Assembly: GCA_009663005.1 (NCBI GenBank)
Contig: VIGQ01002270.1
Span: forward strand, 1 to 24,712
From: Actinidia chinensis
Taxonomy: Eukaryota > Streptophyta > Magnoliopsida > Ericales > Actinidiaceae
Direction: 5' to 3'
Length of the DNA: 24,712 nucleotides
The notes under the pieces are model-generated. The model ran no database searches. It saw nothing but the letters and a program-made list of their open reading frames with translations, and had not been told where the DNA came from. Within the stretch, counting starts at the first letter, position 1. Every line of letters starts with the position of its first letter. Below, piece after piece: positions 8,003 through 18,054 of this stretch. A program made the translations under genes and the position numbers.

Positions 8003-9956
8003 TTTTTGCAACCTTACTTCTTGCCGGAATAAACAATCAACAAATGAATACAAGCATAAATCAGAGCTAGAAACAAATCCCAAAGAAGATACCAATACAC
8101 TGGACAAAGGAGACATAAAAATTCTGAGCTTTGTTTCCGCAAAGTAGTATTGGAATAGATATAAACCAGGAGGCAACTTCCACTAGCAATTTACAGTATT
8201 AATTCTAATTTGATATTTTACATACAAAAGCATATGATCCCCTACATGGGCAAGAAGGGTTTTTCAGATGGTCCAGATCAAAGAGGGGTTTTACACGTAA
8301 CGTACAAGCAATAAGTAAAAATAGAGCTTAACTAGATCTGAAACTAATACCGTTGAGACCTATCATTACACAGAGATGCCACAATACAAGCCCTTCTACA
8401 TAGGTTCACACGAAACCCAACTGTATGATGAAATACACGCAGTCAATCAATTTGTTTTTATTGTCTCTGTTCCAGTCCTGAGAAAAATGTATGATCATCT
8501 ATGACCTCTTTGGAAATTAATTGAAAATTGGAGAGGTTTTAAGCATCTTTCGCTTTTCACCTCGATGTGCTCATAACGTGGCATGATGGGCCTCAGTATT
8601 TGAACAACGAAAAAACACAAATATTTTGAAACCCAAAAGAAATCGCGAAAAAAAAATCAAAAATATTTTCGAAACCGACTTACAGAAAATAGATCCTTTT
8701 CGAGGAAAAGAGCGTCCGCCGAGAAATAGAACGGTGATGCCCGGAAAAACCGAAAAGAGAAGCACAGCAGAAAGCTGGAAATGGCAAGATTCATGAAAAT
8801 ATCCGATTACAACTGGCAAAAGGCCAAATTCACTTTCGAATCAAAAACCAAAGGATCACTACTCAAGTCCGAGGAAAAAAAGTCTAGCTCGCATGTGTGA
8901 GCGGGGGGAACGGGGGAGCTGGTTTGCACCTAAACGATGAAATCAACTGCGACATAAGAAACTTTCCGATTAAAATTTGGCATCTACTTTATATTATTTT
9001 ATAATTAGAGAGTCAACTTTTTTTTAGTAATCCGACTGGCATTTATCATGAATAGTTAAAATATCTTTTTCTCAAAATATTTTTAGAATGATCACAACAA
9101 CAAAAAAAATATAAAACATACGTTAGGAGGTGAATATTACCCTATGTTCGCAATAAAGAACTTCTTTGATATATTGGATGTTCTCCCCTAAACATCTGAG
9201 GAGAATGGTTAGCAACGTGGAGGTGCGTGTTCGATCTGCCGGAATATTATGAGAAGAGACCGTGAAACGATGAACTATATTTCCTGAACAGCCGTACAAA
9301 ATTCAGAAATACTACCAAATTTCAAGAAGTCACGAAAATTCAAAATATCTTCACCATGAAAAAAAAACACAAAAACCGCCTCTTGAAAGCTTAAAGTTTC
9401 CTCGAACCAGAATCGTAGAAACCATATACAGGCAAAACACAAGCTCGTGAACTACAGCAATTGTGACCAGAAAACAGTAAATTTCGCACACAAACAATCA
9501 AGGTCGAAATTGAAGCCAAAATTTGCCCCGACAATCAAGTATCTACCAAATGATGAAGATTTGCAGATAATTAGATATCTTCACGTGAAGGAAAAACACA
9601 GAACTATACAGCCCTTTTTAAAGCACAAGTAAAACCTCAGCACATATTCATGAAGTATAGTGCATTAATCACACGGAAATACAACGATATGACCAAAAAC
9701 CAGTAAAAATTCAGCTCATAAACACATCGACAGACACAAAACTAAGTCGCAAATTAAACAATAATTTCCCCAAGAAAATAAATCGAAAGTAAACTCTGAA
9801 TTTCAAAAATATCCATGTCATGGACACGAAATGCACAACTCAAACAAAGAACTCAAACGGAATTGACATAAAAACTCCTCTGTAGCCTGAATCTCTGCCA
9901 CCTCACCCCAAGCTCCGATCAACCAAAGCTGACCTCTAGAAATATGCAAGTATATG
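8003..9956 (-). other. Presumed 5' leader and leader intron(s) of the RFS6-like gene
   Basis: The region lies between the start codon and the candidate promoter and shows no coding match. A possible leader exon at 8684-8946 is suggested by an AG at 8948-8947 and a GTAAGT donor on the minus strand just below 8684. A further AG at 8021-8020 could join the ATG exon. It is more C/T-rich on the minus strand near 8880-8930. Leader splicing is inferred and needs transcripts. Confidence 0.35.
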
Positions 9957-9971
9957 GAGAGAGAGAGAGAC
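9957..9971 (+). repeat. GA/CT microsatellite in the presumed leader
   Basis: A GAGAGA run, CT-rich when read on the gene's strand. It lies about 100 bp below the candidate TATA box. CT-rich patches are common in plant leaders and core promoters. Confidence 0.8.
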
Positions 9972-10066
9972 TCAGCAGAAGAGCATTTCCAAGGGGAATG
10001 CAAACACAGGAGAAACGGATAATTTTCACGCAACATGGAATGAGTTGTGAAGAGAGATGCCAGGGG

Positions 10067-10135
10067 TTTATATACATGATCGGCGTTAAAGGTCGAACAA
10101 AGTTTCGGTAACAAACTGGTATGATCTGACACGTG
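10067..10135 (-). promoter_or_regulatory. Candidate promoter of the RFS6-like gene: TATA box and G-box
   Basis: On the minus strand GTATATAAA (10067-10075) is a good plant TATA box. A palindromic G-box CACGTG in the context ACACGTGG (10130-10135) sits about 55 bp upstream. G-boxes of this kind bind bZIP/bHLH factors and act in abscisic-acid, light and sugar responses; DIN10-type genes are known as dark-induced. The distance to the ATG (about 2 kb) needs leader introns. The link to this gene is inference. Confidence 0.45.
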
Positions 10136-10300
10136 GATACGGGTCTAATCTTGCGTGCCTAGACTTTAAGATTAATTTTAAAATAACTTTTTAGTTAATT
10201 TAGTTCTAAAATATACATGATTGAATCTGTGGGGTCACATTGTGAAAAAAATTCACTCACAAAAATGTAATAGAGTGAAAAAAATTGTATGATTGTTGTT
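10136..10300. other. AT-rich intergenic sequence
   Basis: It lies upstream of the candidate promoter and has no coding match or repeat structure that I can see. Confidence 0.4.
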
Positions 10301-10508
10301 AGAGCCGTCGTGAGCATAGGCTGAGGCCCCGTTTAATATGTAAAACCAATACTCTTCTTATCTCAATAGAATATATTCAAAAAGTTCATTTCATAGTTTT
10401 AAATCCCATACAATGAATTTTTACGTTTATATTTACTTTCAAAAATATTCAAAAATAAATAGAGTTCCGTATTACAAACTGTGTCCTAAAAAACGAAGAC
10501 CAGCCCTG
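10301..10508 (+). mobile_element. Possible hAT-type MITE (about 207 bp)
   Basis: The left end AGAGCCGTCGTGAGCATAGGC and the reversed right end AGGGCTGGTCTTCG resemble imperfect copies of a CAGGGCCGGTC terminus often seen in plant hAT elements. The inside is AT-rich and non-coding. No target duplication was found, so the limits and class are uncertain. Confidence 0.4.
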
Positions 10509-10644
10509 ATTATTATCACTCGATGTTCAAGACAGATCATATCTCGAGTCTATTAAAACTATCATCAATAAAAAATAATAATTTATTGATAATTTAACTA
10601 AATTATAAACATATTTCACTTAAACTAGTATGTCGTGAAATCAG

Positions 10645-10664
10645 TATATATATATATATATATA
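10645..10664. repeat. TA microsatellite
   Basis: Uninterrupted TA dinucleotide run of about 20 bases in AT-rich intergenic DNA. Confidence 0.95.
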
Positions 10665-11098
10665 AATATAGTTTTATTCTAATATATGAATTGCGAGTAA
10701 GGTTTTTTTACAAGATAGGGTTTAAATTTTAAGAAACATTGGCAAGTTATGAGGCCCATATCTTATAAGATTCTGAGAGAACATTACGAAATAAGAGAGA
10801 TTGAGTAGATTTTGATATTTATAAGATCGAATTATTTTTTCTAAAATAATAACAATAATTTTTCATAGTAAATGTTTATTTTTTAAGACAAATGCAACGG
10901 ATTATATAAATAATGTTTAATAATATCATTTTTGTATTTCGAAATCTTCACAGCATACTAATTTAGTCAATGCTCCTTCAGGACTCCCACATAATTTCCA
11001 GAGGCAGATGAAAAGAGGAAGGGTAGATATCACTGATACCCCTTGGACTAATCCAAAATTAAACAAACCCCTTTATTTTTGAAAACTAACTAGCACTG
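10665..11098. other. AT-rich intergenic sequence
   Basis: No gene, repeat array or element terminus is supported here. A slightly GC-richer patch at about 10975-11060 has no readable frame. Confidence 0.4.
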
Positions 11099-11100
11099 AA

Positions 11101-12162
11101 TTGGTAAAGTTTCGTTTTAGTTTTTTGTGTTTATTTAATTTTGGTTTTTTTGTTTAATTTTTGTAAAAAACAAAAACTAAAAGTATGTTTGTGATTCACT
11201 TTTTAAACTATTTAAAAACAAAAATAGGTTTGATTTACCTACTTTAAACATTTAAAAAAATGTGTGTGGTGGAGGCAGTGGTGGAGGTGGCGGAAGTTTG
11301 GAGGAGGTGGAGGTAGCCGTGGTGGTGGTGGTGGGTGGATGTGAGAAGAGGGTGAGGAGGTGGGATGGAGGAGGCGTGTGGTGGCAGGTGGCGTTGGTGG
11401 TGGTGGTGGTGAGGAGGTGGGGAGTAGGAGAGGCGGTGGTGGAGGACGGAGGAGGCGTGGGGTGGTGCGTGATGGTGTGATGTGGAGGAGGGGGGTGGAG
11501 GTGGTGATGATGGAGGAGGAAGGATGCGCGGTGGCCGGAGGTGGTGGCGGAGGAGGTGGTGGAGGAGGAAGATGCGGGCGCGGCGGTGGAGGTGGTGAAG
11601 GAAGAGGAGGACCGGCAGCGGTGTGATGATGGTGGCGGAGGCCCAGTGGGGGAGTGGGGTGGAGGTGGAGGAGGGGGGAGGCGGGGAGGATGGAGTGGTG
11701 GAGGAGGAGGAGGGCGGTGGAGGTGGAGGAGGAGAGGAGGCGCGGTGGTGGAGGAGGAGGAAGGAGGTGGCTTTGATGGTGGGGAGGAGGTGGGAAGGTG
11801 TGGTGGCGTGATGGTGGAGGCGGAGGCGGCGGTGCGTGGTGGTGGAGGAGGAGGTGGTGGCGGTGGGTGATGAGGAGGTGTGTGGTGGTGATGGCGGTGA
11901 TGAGGTAGTGGAGGAGGAGGCGGTGGTGGTGGAGGATGAAGGAGTGGAGGTGGTGGTTGTAAAATTTGGATAAAAAAGTTGTAAATAAATTTTGTAAACA
12001 AAACAAAAATAACTTTTTCTTATTTTCACTATTTTTAAAAATAGTAAAAACTGTTTAGCCTTATTTTCATTTTTTTTTTGCAACACAAATAAGTTTTTTC
12101 TTTTTCCATTAATAAATTAAACAAAAAAAAAACAAAAAAAACGAAAATAAACCGTTACCAAA
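11101..12162 (+). mobile_element. Inverted-repeat-flanked element with G-rich interior
   Basis: The left end TTGGTAAAGTTTCGTTTTAG and the reversed right end TTTGGTAACGGTTTATTTTC match imperfectly, and both run on into T-rich GTTTTTTGTTT sequence, like a known style of plant MITE terminus (TTTGGTAACG). Between them lie about 150-200 bp AT-rich arms and a 700-bp GGN repeat block. No target duplication was recognised and the ends are low in complexity, so the element call is tentative. Confidence 0.45.
11262..11957 (+). repeat. G-rich GGN/GGT/GGA low-complexity block (about 700 bp)
   Basis: The plus strand is nearly all G with T and A, in triplets such as GGT, GGA and GAG; C is rare. The switch at both edges to AT-rich DNA is abrupt. 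On the minus strand three frames stay open at once with proline-, histidine-, serine- and threonine-rich products, which is what a CCN repeat gives without being a gene. Many G-runs allow quadruplex formation. Confidence 0.9.
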
Positions 12163-12427
12163 CATCTTGTTGACTCAATAAAAAAGTTAATTATAATACT
12201 CTGATATATGATTCATTTTCAAAAGGGATATAGAGAGAAAATAACAAAGTGAGCCAGGCCACGAATTCCCAATTTCCACCACCTCTACGTTCCTTGGTTT
12301 TCTTAATTCAAGTGAAGTAGTGGAGATTGTGGTGAAGATTGATTTCAATAGTGGTAGAAGTATGCATTCACTTGGAGTGGTCAGATTGTGATAATTTTCG
12401 TTAGAGAGACAATTAAGGGTAACATAA
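12163..12427. other. Intergenic sequence
   Basis: Mixed-composition stretch with CCACCACCT and GTGGTG short motifs; no gene supported. Confidence 0.4.
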
Positions 12428-12600
12428 GGGAAATGCTATGGGTACCCCATTTGATTACTCCAAATGCACACCTGGAGAGAAAGGACACAAGAGGGTGCTC
12501 CCACACCCCAAGTGTATGGAGCTCACCCCAATGTGTGGATCCCACTCCCCTTATTTTTTCTCTCTCCTAGGTGTGTATTTGGGGTCCGCATAGCACACCC
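12428..12600 (+). mobile_element. MITE, GGGAATGCTATG-type, copy 1 (173 bp)
   Basis: The left end GGGAAATGCTATGGGTACCCC pairs with the reversed right end GGGTGTGCTATGCGGACCCC. Inside, CCAAATGCACACCTGGAGAG on the left mirrors CCAAATACACACCTAGGAG read from the right. It has no coding capacity. It shares its terminus with the element at 17880. Superfamily not determined. Confidence 0.75.
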
Positions 12601-14532
12601 TAAAATAGAGCAAAATCACCAAAGTAGGCATTTAGTTAGATATTCTTACTGACAATCAATAATTTATGGGTACATCAATAGTCAGTCAACTAAAGATTGG
12701 ACTAAATTTATAAAATTCTAAAGTCCGAGAATAAGACGGATTTCAAAGAGTAGGGTGACAGTATAATTTCACTAAAATTAAGGGGTATTAGTGAAATTTA
12801 CTCAAAAAAAAATGTGCTTGAGTTTGAAGACAACATCCCCGCGATTTCCCGTTTTTTTCCCTAAATTTCAAATAAATAGTTTTATTCTGATTATGTAAAT
12901 TCGCATACACTAAGTAAATTTAAAAAACCATTTTTTAAGTAAATTAGTTGTTTCTACAAAAAACTCATTATAGGCTATCGTGGACGGCGTTTACCTAATT
13001 GTTGCATTATATCATGTATGTTTTGAATAGTAATTTTGTGTTTTTTATATGGTTTTTGTTCCTTTTGGATGCAATGTTTTGTCCCTTTGGGGTTTCATTC
13101 AATGTGCTTGGACTTCAATTGTCTCCTTCATCACATAGTCTTCATTTTTTCAATTAATAAAATGATAAGTTCTCAATTTTTATAAATTTATTTTTTCTGT
13201 ACTGAATATTTAGCTTTATAAAATTATAATTTAAAGGGTTTCATAATTTTTTCATCCGGCTTAAATTACAGGAGAAAGGAATAATTCCCTTAGAATCTTC
13301 AATTTATGTTCATTTAATGTAATTATATCATGTTCTGTTTTAGGATTTGTGGTGCTATAAATTTTTTTTGAAATTTTGATAGATATGGGACTTAAAAATA
13401 CATTCTGTCATAATGGCACGTAAATAAGCAATCACAATTATGGAAATTATTGGTAAAATTGATCCTTTATTTTGGGATGTGGTGTCATTTTGTATCTATA
13501 CAAAGGTTGGTATTTACGTATTTAACATCAATTTAAACAATATGATCTATATATCAACTGCAAAGAAGCCTGTATGGACCCATTATATCCATGGATATAC
13601 TCATTATTACCTTGTCTTTTTTATTTTCATCTATTTTTCCTCCTCGTCCCTTTCTATCAAAAATTGACCGACGAATATAGTTAAAAACATTATAATTATC
13701 GAATAAATTATTCATACTAAGGTATAGACCCGTCTCACCCCAAGTTTAGAGTTGATATTCGTATCGTTTTATATAGTGTCTATTACTGTTCACCAGAATC
13801 ATCGATTTTTTTTTAAAAAGAAAATGTAAGAAAAATACCTTTATTGGTACTTTAAAATATAAACCTTTCGTGTTTCCTTTACTTATTATATCCCGACCAC
13901 TTTAAACATGAGTGCTTTTATACGTGTTCAATTTCAGGATTTTGCCAAGATTCGAATGTTACTAGCTTTGGTGTTTAGACTCGAGATTAGCTTAATTGCA
14001 TGCGTTTCCTTTTTCTTTTTTCTTTTTCATTATTAAAAAGGAATTTTTTGGCTCTTGCTTGCCAAAGGTTTTGAAATTTGTTTTGCTTTAGTGATTTGTT
14101 TTTGTCATTTGAATCAATTTTTTTGATTTCTCTCGACGAGACAAGTTCGGAAAAATGCTACAAAAATAAAATTCAAAAACCTTGAAGATACAGGTCGGGA
14201 ATAAAATTAGGGTGTATGAAAATGCTAGTTTCGAAAAATTAAAGATAAAATTTTCCTATTTCTCAAACTTATCCCTACAAATAATTATAAATAATTTGAA
14301 AGCCTTGTACAATTAAGAATAATGTTGAGAATTAAAATATTTGAATTTGAATTAAATACATTAAATGATGACTCTTTCAAACAGTGTAAAACTACCCAAA
14401 AACAGGGCAAAAAAAATAAACCAAGAAGCGATCACGAGATAAAAAGGAACGGGACCTAAGTTTCATTTTCGGCCTTCTAGTCTTAATTAATATATTAAAA
14501 CTTAAGATTTGATAGTAATGTTACCTTTTGCC
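12601..14532. other. AT-rich intergenic sequence without a gene
   Basis: About 1.9 kb with many A and T runs. The open frame at 13440-13667 is AT-driven and resembles no family I know. No tRNA, repeat array or element terminus was found. Confidence 0.5.
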
Positions 14533-14535
14533 TAA

Positions 14536-14838
14536 GGGCCCGTTTGGCTGGAGATATGGGGAGGGAATAACTTTTAGAGGGAGGATAAATTTTAGAGGGG
14601 GAAAATTTGGAGGGGATTAACTTTTAATTTTGTTGCGATACTTTTAGAATGATGGAAAGGGTGTGAGATAGGAGTAAAAAATATAATATAGAAACAAAAG
14701 TAAAGATCTTATTATTAAAAATATATATTTAATTTTTTTCTATATACTATAAAAAAAATTATAATTTTTTTCTCTTATATATTTTTTCTATCCTCACCCC
14801 CTTATCCACCCGGATAACTTTTAGTTAGGGTCTACGCC
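14536..14838 (+). mobile_element. PIF/Harbinger-like MITE unit 1, truncated
   Basis: It begins after a TAA with GGGCCCGTTTGGCTGGAGAT and runs as an inverted copy of the right part of unit 2 through to GGATAACTTTTAGTTAGGGTC. It then stops, without its other terminus, at the TAA where unit 2 begins. It is therefore a partial element in the opposite orientation to units 2 and 3. Confidence 0.72.
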
Positions 14839-14841
14839 TAA

Positions 14842-15298
14842 GGGCATGTTGGCTGGGGATTAGGAGGGGGGAGAATTTTTCCCCCAGGATATTTTTTTCC
14901 CCCCGGTGTTTGGCTGGCGGATATGGAGGCGGATAACTTTTTCCCCCCGGATAAACTTTTTCCCCAGCAGGTGGATAGGGCGATATTTTAGTGGCCTAGA
15001 CCTAACTAAAAGTTATCCAAGGGTTGGATAAGGGGTGGAGGATAAGAAAAAAATAATAAAGAGAAACAAAATGTATAATTTGTTTATAATATAGAAAAAT
15101 AAAATATATATTTTTAATATCAAGATATTTTACATTTTGTTCTCTATATATTTTTATTCTTATCTCACATCCTTATCCACCAATTCTAAAAAGTATCACA
15201 AATAAAATTAAAGTTATCCCCCTACAAAACTTATTCCCTTCGAAATTTATCCTCCCTCTAAAATTATCTCCCTCCCATATCCTCCAAGCAAACGGGCC
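14842..15298 (+). mobile_element. PIF/Harbinger-like MITE unit 2 (457 bp)
   Basis: TAA trinucleotides flank it (14839-14841 and 15299-15301). The left end GGGCATGTTGGCTGGGGAT pairs with the reversed right end GGCCCGTTTGCTTGGAGGAT. The left side has two tandem copies of a subterminal motif (GTTTGGCTGGnGGAT then CCCCCCGGATA). Trinucleotide TAA flanks are typical of PIF/Harbinger; the inside codes for nothing. Confidence 0.75.
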
Positions 15299-15301
15299 TA
15301 A

Positions 15302-15637
15302 GGGGTCGTTTGGCTAGTGGATTCGGAGGGCGGAGAACTTTTCCCCCCGGATTAATTGTTCCCCCAACGTCGGTTTGGCTGGAGGATAAGGAGGCGGATA
15401 TTATGCCCCCGGATAATTTTTTCCCCCAACAGGTGGATACAAGGCGGGGATAATTTTTGGGTGGCTAGACCCTAACAAAGTTATAGGGGGGATAAGGAGG
15501 TGAGGGTCAAGAAAAAAAAAAAAACACCAAACAAAACAAAAAAAAAAAAAAAAACAAAACCCCCACAAACAAAAAAAAAAAAAGATAAAAAGAGAAACAA
15601 AATGTATATTTTTATTATATATATATATCTATAGAAA

Positions 15638-15680
<43 letters not shown>

Positions 15681-15852
15681 CTCTCTCTATATTTTCTTTC
15701 TTATCACGGACCTTATACACCCTTCTAAAAAATATCCAAAACAAAGTTAAAAGTTATCCCCCTTCAAAAGTTAATAATCCCCCCCCCACTCTCTAAAATT
15801 TATCTCCCCTTTAAAACTTATCCCCCTCCCATATCCGCAGCCAAACGGCCCG
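15302..15852 (+). mobile_element. PIF/Harbinger-like MITE unit 3 (551 bp)
   Basis: It lies directly after unit 2, sharing the TAA at 15299-15301, and ends before TAA at 15853-15855. Ends GGGGTCGTTTGGCTAGTGGA and, reversed, CGGGCCGTTTGGCTGCGGAT. It has the same order of blocks and doubled left subterminal motif as unit 2, plus an A/C-rich run at about 15508-15585 that makes it longer. Confidence 0.78.
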
Positions 15853-15855
15853 TAA

Positions 15856-16536
15856 GGGTATTATGAAAAGTTAAATAATAAGATTAAAGGAGACTTGGGT
15901 GAAACTCAAAGGCGTAAAAGAAAAGTATTCCTTCTTTTTTATTTTTAAGGAATTTTGAGAGTGTGGAGTAATACAAAAATCCTCTGATTAAATTTCTTTT
16001 TAAGGAAATAAAAGGTTTCCGAATTTGTCACTACTGCTGAGCCCAAGCAAACACAAATATTAAATGGGGTGATGATAGGATGAATTCCTAAATCTAATTT
16101 TATGGGTCAAAAATAAATTTTTAATTGAAAAAAATGCACATTAGAGAATCCTTAGATTTGTTTGGTTAAGAAAAAAAATATCATATTTATGTGAAATAAA
16201 AAAAATCGACTCTTCAATTATTTGGCTGGTACACATTTAGTTTTTTTAAGTAAAAAAGGCAACTAATAGCTATATGGGCTTTCACTAAAATATTTCGCGT
16301 TCAACAGACATTGAAAATTAGGTAAAAAAATCACCCACCCAACAAAAAAAAAAGGCTAAATAAATAAAAAAACACGAACTTTTTAAAAAAAATATATGAC
16401 CAATGAAGCCTTATTTGAGGGGGTATTATGGCTTTATATCTTCATTGGATCATATTAATGATATCCACACAGTTAGTGCTATGATGCTACAGTAGTTTAC
16501 TAAGGTGTGACGTTTGTCATCATCTATCATCATTAG
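15856..16536. other. AT-rich intergenic sequence
   Basis: No gene or element terminus seen. Confidence 0.4.
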
Positions 16537-16591
16537 CCACAAAAGGACCGGTTCAGGGCGGTTTGAACCCTCCGGTCGGCACTTTTGGTGG
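16537..16591 (+). repeat. Imperfect hairpin of 55 bp
   Basis: CCACAAAAG then GACCGG on the left pairs with CCGGTC then CTTTTGGTGG on the right, with small bulges. An inner GGTTCA and TGAACC pair lies between. It may be the core or end of a decayed transposon. Confidence 0.5.
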
Positions 16592-17879
16592 TTGTATTTT
16601 TACTGCTTTTAGCATAATGATATCAATTACTGTGATTCATTGTGACACAAGTTGTGTGACTATTTTGCCCCTATCCAAAGAAATTAGAGTATAGAACTAC
16701 AGATGAATTAGGGTAATGATTTTAGCAATTCAGCTTTCACTCTTCTCTGGGAGAGCTAGAAAAAAAAAGATTTTCGGAATTATTTTATTTTATTGAACTT
16801 TTCTTTATTTGTTAGTCAAATTTTTTTAATTTTTTATTAAAAGATTATAAGTTAATAATTAATTGCTATTATTTTGGATTTTAGAAACTTTTTATTTTTT
16901 ATTTTTGGTAATTTTTTCATTCTAATTTATAAAAAAAAATCCACTATAGACAAAAAAAAATTCTTAGTTTCAATTAAAAATAATTCATTTTTGTCCTGGT
17001 GAATTTCTTTCAAAATAAAGTCAAAAACCTCTTACAATTTTACTTCTTTTGAGTGAGAAAGAGAACCCTACCTCCAAAATATAAAATATTATCAAACTAT
17101 AAAAAAATTATTAACAATGAAAAATATAAAAATCAACAAAGCCAAATCAGTAGTTACTAGACTTGGCCTAAGAAAAGAATATCCAAGGGCATTTCAGACC
17201 TTTTCTATTCAGCAAGCTGAATTGCTCAAGTGTGATTTTATTTGGACCCAAGATGTTTCTTACAAGTTTTAATTTGGGTAAATTCCATTGATCTCCCATG
17301 AGTTTTTTTTTTACAATTAAAGCCACTTATCTAGTTTTGAAATAGTTTTGACTTTTATTACTTTTGAAACTATTGTCACGATTCTCCACGAGCTAATTTT
17401 TTAACAAAAAATAATTCAAATTATCCTTAAATTTAAGTATTCTAATTTTTTTTCATAATAGACTAATTAAAATGAATAAATATTTCTTTCTTCTTCTTAA
17501 AACACCATTTATCTACAAATTACTCTATTTTAGATTTTTATTAATAAGTAATTTTTAAAAAAGATTGATTTAAATTGATTGTTTTTAAGTATTCCTAATC
17601 AAACTGTATTGAAAAAAAATTCTTTGTTATCAAATTCATTACAAAAAATAATAGCAATCTTGAGAAAAAAAAATAAATAATAATAATAAGAATAATTTTG
17701 TCATTTTTGTCAAGAAATAGCTCAGAAGAGAATTTGATATAATTTCAAATAATAGAGGGTAATATTATTTTAAAAATATAAAGAGATAATTGTATTTATT
17801 AAAAAAATAATTAGTGATTTTTTTCAAAATTAGAAAATGGAGCAAAGAGAGACTTTTTTGGGTTCAAGTTCAATATGTT
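16592..17879. other. AT-rich intergenic sequence without a gene
   Basis: About 1.3 kb of A/T runs with many stops in all frames. Nothing coding or structured was identified. Confidence 0.5.
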
Positions 17880-18054
17880 GGGAATGCTATGTACCCCATT
17901 ACTTGCACCCACCTAAATCCACAACTGATGAGGTGTCCCATTGGGGTGACTGGTGTGGGTGAAAAGATGGATGGACCCCACACCCAACCAATCTCAATGC
18001 GACACCTTATCAGATATGCATTTGGGGTGCATATGGGGTACCCATATCATTATC
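17880..18054 (+). mobile_element. MITE, GGGAATGCTATG-type, copy 2 (about 175 bp)
   Basis: The left arm GGGAATGCTATGTACCCCAT continues to CACAACTGATGAGGTGTC. The right arm, reversed, reads GATAATGATATGGGTACCCC and continues to ATATCTGATAAGGTGTC, so the arms pair over about 60 bp. The element is related to that at 12428-12600 by its ends, but the inside differs. The open frame at 17814-18071 merely crosses it. Confidence 0.78.

Noticed and set aside
8571..8819. 82-codon hydrophobic minus-strand frame
   Set aside because: It falls in the presumed leader region of the RFS6-like gene, crosses a likely splice donor and resembles no family.
9180..9245. tRNA-like stretch (GTGTTCGATC)
   Set aside because: No cloverleaf with a matching acceptor stem was found.
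9818..10132. 104-codon minus-strand frame
   Set aside because: It runs through the candidate TATA box and CT-rich leader and has no recognisable domain; leader sequence is a better explanation.
11262..11870. Glycine- and valine-rich plus-strand frames
   Set aside because: They are the same low-complexity block read on the other strand. Several frames are open at once, so none is favoured as a gene.
11239..12086. Three overlapping minus-strand frames of 249-280 codons rich in proline, histidine, serine and threonine
   Set aside because: They lie over the GGN repeat block. A CCN/CCT repeat lacks stop codons in all three frames, so openness is expected; no domain, signal or single preferred frame is seen.
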